Origin: Woeseiaceae bacterium
GTDB taxonomy: Bacteria; Pseudomonadota; Gammaproteobacteria; Steroidobacterales; Woeseiaceae
DNA length: 14,520 nt
Direction of reading: 5' to 3'
NCBI GenBank assembly: GCA_013138675.1
Contig: WTCH01000118.1
Coordinates: forward strand, 1 to 14,520
The notes beneath the pieces were generated by a model. The model saw only the letters and a program-made list of their open reading frames with translations, had not been told where the DNA came from and did no database searches. This document shows, one piece after another, positions 12,517-14,520 of this stretch (positions are counted from its first letter, which is position 1; each line of letters starts with the position of its first letter). A program made the translations under genes and the position numbers.

Positions 12517-14520
12517 ATGGATGTAATTAAATTTGCAGCACAGGTAACAGTCTGCCTTGTGATGGTTCCCCACCTGGCGAGCGCCCAGGTCGGGGAATCT
12601 GAATCACGCAGACCGATCGACGAAATCGTCGTAACGGCACAGAAGCGCACGCAGCTATTGCAGGAAACACCGGCGGCCGTCACTGCGATAGAACGTGAGA
12701 CGTTCACGGTTCGCGGTATCACCACGCTGGCCGATGTGCAGAACCTCGTGCCGTCCGTGCGCCTGCAAAGGGAATCGGCATCGACCGAGATTTACATTCG
12801 CGGTGTGGGCTCGACACTGGACCTGCCAATGATTGAGCCGCCGAACGCTTACAACATCAATGGCGTGTACGTGCCTCGGGAAGTGACGTCGGCATCACTG
12901 ATCGATGTAGAACGCATGGAGTTCCTTCCCGGGCCACAGGGCACACTCTATGGCCGCGGTGCCATCGGCGGTGTGATCAATACCATCACGGCGCGCCCGA
13001 GCGATGAGTTCGAGACCAGGGCGACGGTTGAGGCCGGCAACTACTCGCACCTGCGCGCGACGCTGACTCAGAACATACCGGTCAGCGACAACGTGAGTCT
13101 GCGCGGCTCGCTGAGCTATCTCGATCGTGATGGCTATCTCGGGAGTGGCGCGGATTCGGCCGACGATCTGGCGGCGTTTCTCGCGCTGGAAGCATCGCCT
13201 GGCGATTCGGTGAACATTCACTTGTGGAGCCACATAGAGAGCCGCGACGGCTATGCGGCAAACCTCCTGAGCAAGGGCAATCTGACGAACCCGAAGAGCC
13301 AGGCGTTTCCGAACAAGGATCCGTGGGATGACAGGCTGCTGGGCGACCTGGAACCGTACGCGACACTGGGCCCGATCGACGCCCAGAGCCGCAAATGGGA
13401 CACAACCCTGGTTGGCGCGGAAGTGAACTGGGACATCAGCGAGCGACTCTCGCTAACTTACATTCCGTCCTACCTCGACTTCGACTGGCACCAGGGCTAC
13501 TGGCTGACCCACAAAAACGGGGATTTCAACGAGACTATTGAGCAGCAGACACATGAGCTTCGCCTGGCCTATGAGAACGGCGGCGCGCTGACCTGGCTCA
13601 GTGGTTTGTATGCGTACCAGATCGAGACGACGGGCCAGTTGTTCATCCAGTTTGGCCCGGACGAACTGTTTCCGACGTCGCCTCCGGGTTTGTGGCTCGA
13701 CGCGAGCGACGTGCGCGATCATAAACTGAAAGGAACAGCGCTGTTTGGCGAAATGCGATATGCGCTGTCGGACGATATTCGTCTTGTCGCAGGCGGACGT
13801 GTTTCGAAGGACGAACGCCGTGCATCGGGCTTTCAACCGGATATCGTCGTCGAACCGGCCATAAGCGAGGACCCGGTTGCACTGTTCACGGGTGTCGCGC
13901 CATTAGCTTGGGCGAACAACCAATCTTGGGATCATGTCGACTGGAAACTGGGGGTCGAATTTGATGCAGCTGCCGATTCACTGATCTACGCGACGGCACA
14001 AACGGGTTTTCAGCCAGGTACCTTTGACGTGTTCCCCGATACCGTAACCGAAGAGTCGGAGTTGTTGTCGTTCACGGTTGGTGCAAAAAACCGCTTTCTT
14101 GACGGGCATCTCGTGTTTAACAACGAAGTCTTCTATTACATCTACGACAACTTGCTGACACAGGCCTTTGATGCGGCTACCGGTACGAACTTCCTGACAA
14201 ATGCCGACGTCAGGATCTATGGCTTGCAATCCGATCTCGTGTTCGCGCCGGCATCGATGGAGAACACAAATTTCTCGTTTTCGCTCGGCTACCTACACGG
14301 GCGTTACGACGACTTTATCGAGGACTCACTCGATGTGTTTAACGGCAATCAAATGCAAAACGCGCCGGACCTGACCGCAACGCTCGGTATCGTCCACGAC
14401 TGGACGCTGTCCTCGGGCGCGTACATTCGAGCGGACCTGAGTTCGCGTTACGAGAGCGGATTCTGGGGTGACTTCTCACACTCACCAGGCCTGTACCAGG
14501 CCAGTTACACGAAGACGGAT
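12517..14520 (+). CDS. TonB-dependent outer-membrane receptor (3' end outside window)
   Basis: The frame is open for 668 codons to the window edge; a full receptor would usually need perhaps 70-150 more residues. A signal peptide is seen (MDVIKFAAQV, hydrophobic core CLVMVPHLASA, likely cleavage after ASA at residue 23). A TonB-box-like DEIVVTA follows at 35-41. The plug domain (about 42-165) includes LADVQNLVPSVRLQ, IYIRGVGS and the conserved IDVERMEFLPGPQGTLYGRG, then AIGGVINTITARP. The rest is beta-barrel with alternating strands and aromatic girdle residues. Role: active uptake of an iron complex, vitamin or glycan across the outer membrane, powered by TonB-ExbBD. No ligand can be assigned, and no adjacent transport gene is visible in the window. 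ATG 12517 is the first possible start after an in-frame stop at 12499-12501. AAGG at 12502-12505 lies 11 bases upstream. The preceding 56 bases hold only the terminator and this leader. Confidence 0.93.
   Translation, partial: MDVIKFAAQVTVCLVMVPHLASAQVGESESRRPIDEIVVTAQKRTQLLQETPAAVTAIERETFTVRGITTLADVQNLVPSVRLQRESASTEIYIRGVGSTLDLPMIEPPNAYNINGVYVPREVTSASLIDVERMEFLPGPQGTLYGRGAIGGVINTITARPSDEFETRATVEAGNYSHLRATLTQNIPVSDNVSLRGSLSYLDRDGYLGSGADSADDLAAFLALEASPGDSVNIHLWSHIESRDGYAANLLSKGNLTNPKSQAFPNKDPWDDRLLGDLEPYATLGPIDAQSRKWDTTLVGAEVNWDISERLSLTYIPSYLDFDWHQGYWLTHKNGDFNETIEQQTHELRLAYENGGALTWLSGLYAYQIETTGQLFIQFGPDELFPTSPPGLWLDASDVRDHKLKGTALFGEMRYALSDDIRLVAGGRVSKDERRASGFQPDIVVEPAISEDPVALFTGVAPLAWANNQSWDHVDWKLGVEFDAAADSLIYATAQTGFQPGTFDVFPDTVTEESELLSFTVGAKNRFLDGHLVFNNEVFYYIYDNLLTQAFDAATGTNFLTNADVRIYGLQSDLVFAPASMENTNFSFSLGYLHGRYDDFIEDSLDVFNGNQMQNAPDLTATLGIVHDWTLSSGAYIRADLSSRYESGFWGDFSHSPGLYQASYTKTD

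Noticed and set aside
12509..12526. Mini-ORF (ATG AGG GCA TGG ATG TAA) overlapping the receptor start
   Set aside because: Only five codons with no ribosome binding site of its own; no attenuator-like stems are seen around it, so chance is the simplest reading.
1..14520. CRISPR arrays, tRNA/rRNA genes, IS elements, phage or toxin-antitoxin genes
   Set aside because: No regularly spaced repeats, no cloverleaf-like or rRNA-like sequence, no transposase or integrase motifs were seen; apart from the small palindromes the region looks like ordinary chromosomal backbone.

Overview
The window reads as chromosomal DNA from a moderately GC-rich, free-living gammaproteobacterium. Three things support this: a TonB-dependent receptor (so a Gram-negative outer membrane), a TolB/FlgO-like TPR membrane protein of a kind common in marine and soil Proteobacteria, and small REP-like palindromes of the 'GTGGGAGCGGCTTCAGCCGCGA' kind known from Pseudomonas, Xanthomonadales and relatives. 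A Woeseia- or Steroidobacter-like lineage would fit, but that is inference. I see no rRNA, tRNA, CRISPR array, IS element, phage gene or other sign of a mobile island. Coding density is high and no gene-free gap reaches 300 bases.

Region 1 (1-3161, + strand) is a signalling operon: the 3' part of a sensor histidine kinase, a stand-alone receiver, and a receiver-GGDEF-EAL protein. The two receivers are clear paralogues with the same roughly 30-residue insertion. The EAL phosphodiesterase site is complete while the GGDEF motif is altered, so the likely output is phosphorylation-controlled c-di-GMP breakdown.

Region 2 (3245-5804, +) is an overlapping pair: a YfcC-family (DcuC-like) 12-TM-class carrier and a class III (CaiB/BaiF) CoA-transferase. 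The pairing suggests uptake of a carboxylate followed by its activation to a CoA thioester. A REP-like palindrome separates this pair from the next, convergent unit.

Region 3 (10304 down to 5830, - strand) is a two-gene operon: a fused three-domain indolepyruvate (2-oxoacid):ferredoxin oxidoreductase and, 11 nt downstream, an MBL-fold hydrolase. The first turns aryl 2-oxoacids from amino-acid transamination into aryl-acetyl-CoA. The hydrolase may act on a product thioester. REP-like sequence lies inside the oxidoreductase reading frame and also supplies the stop codon of the hydrolase gene.

Region 4 (10440-12460, +) is divergent from region 3: an Lrp/AsnC regulator whose stop overlaps the start of a membrane TPR protein. 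The 135-bp divergent spacer is AT-rich, carries helically spaced A-tracts, and has an extended -10 box buried in an imperfect palindrome, as expected for an autoregulated Lrp-type switch that could also control the oxidoreductase. A good intrinsic terminator ends this unit.

Region 5 (12517 to the window end, +) is a TonB-dependent outer-membrane receptor that runs off the 3' edge, open for 668 codons.

No wholly new system is evident. The most notable points are the REP-like palindromes invading coding sequence, the matched receiver pair, and the Lrp intergenic architecture.
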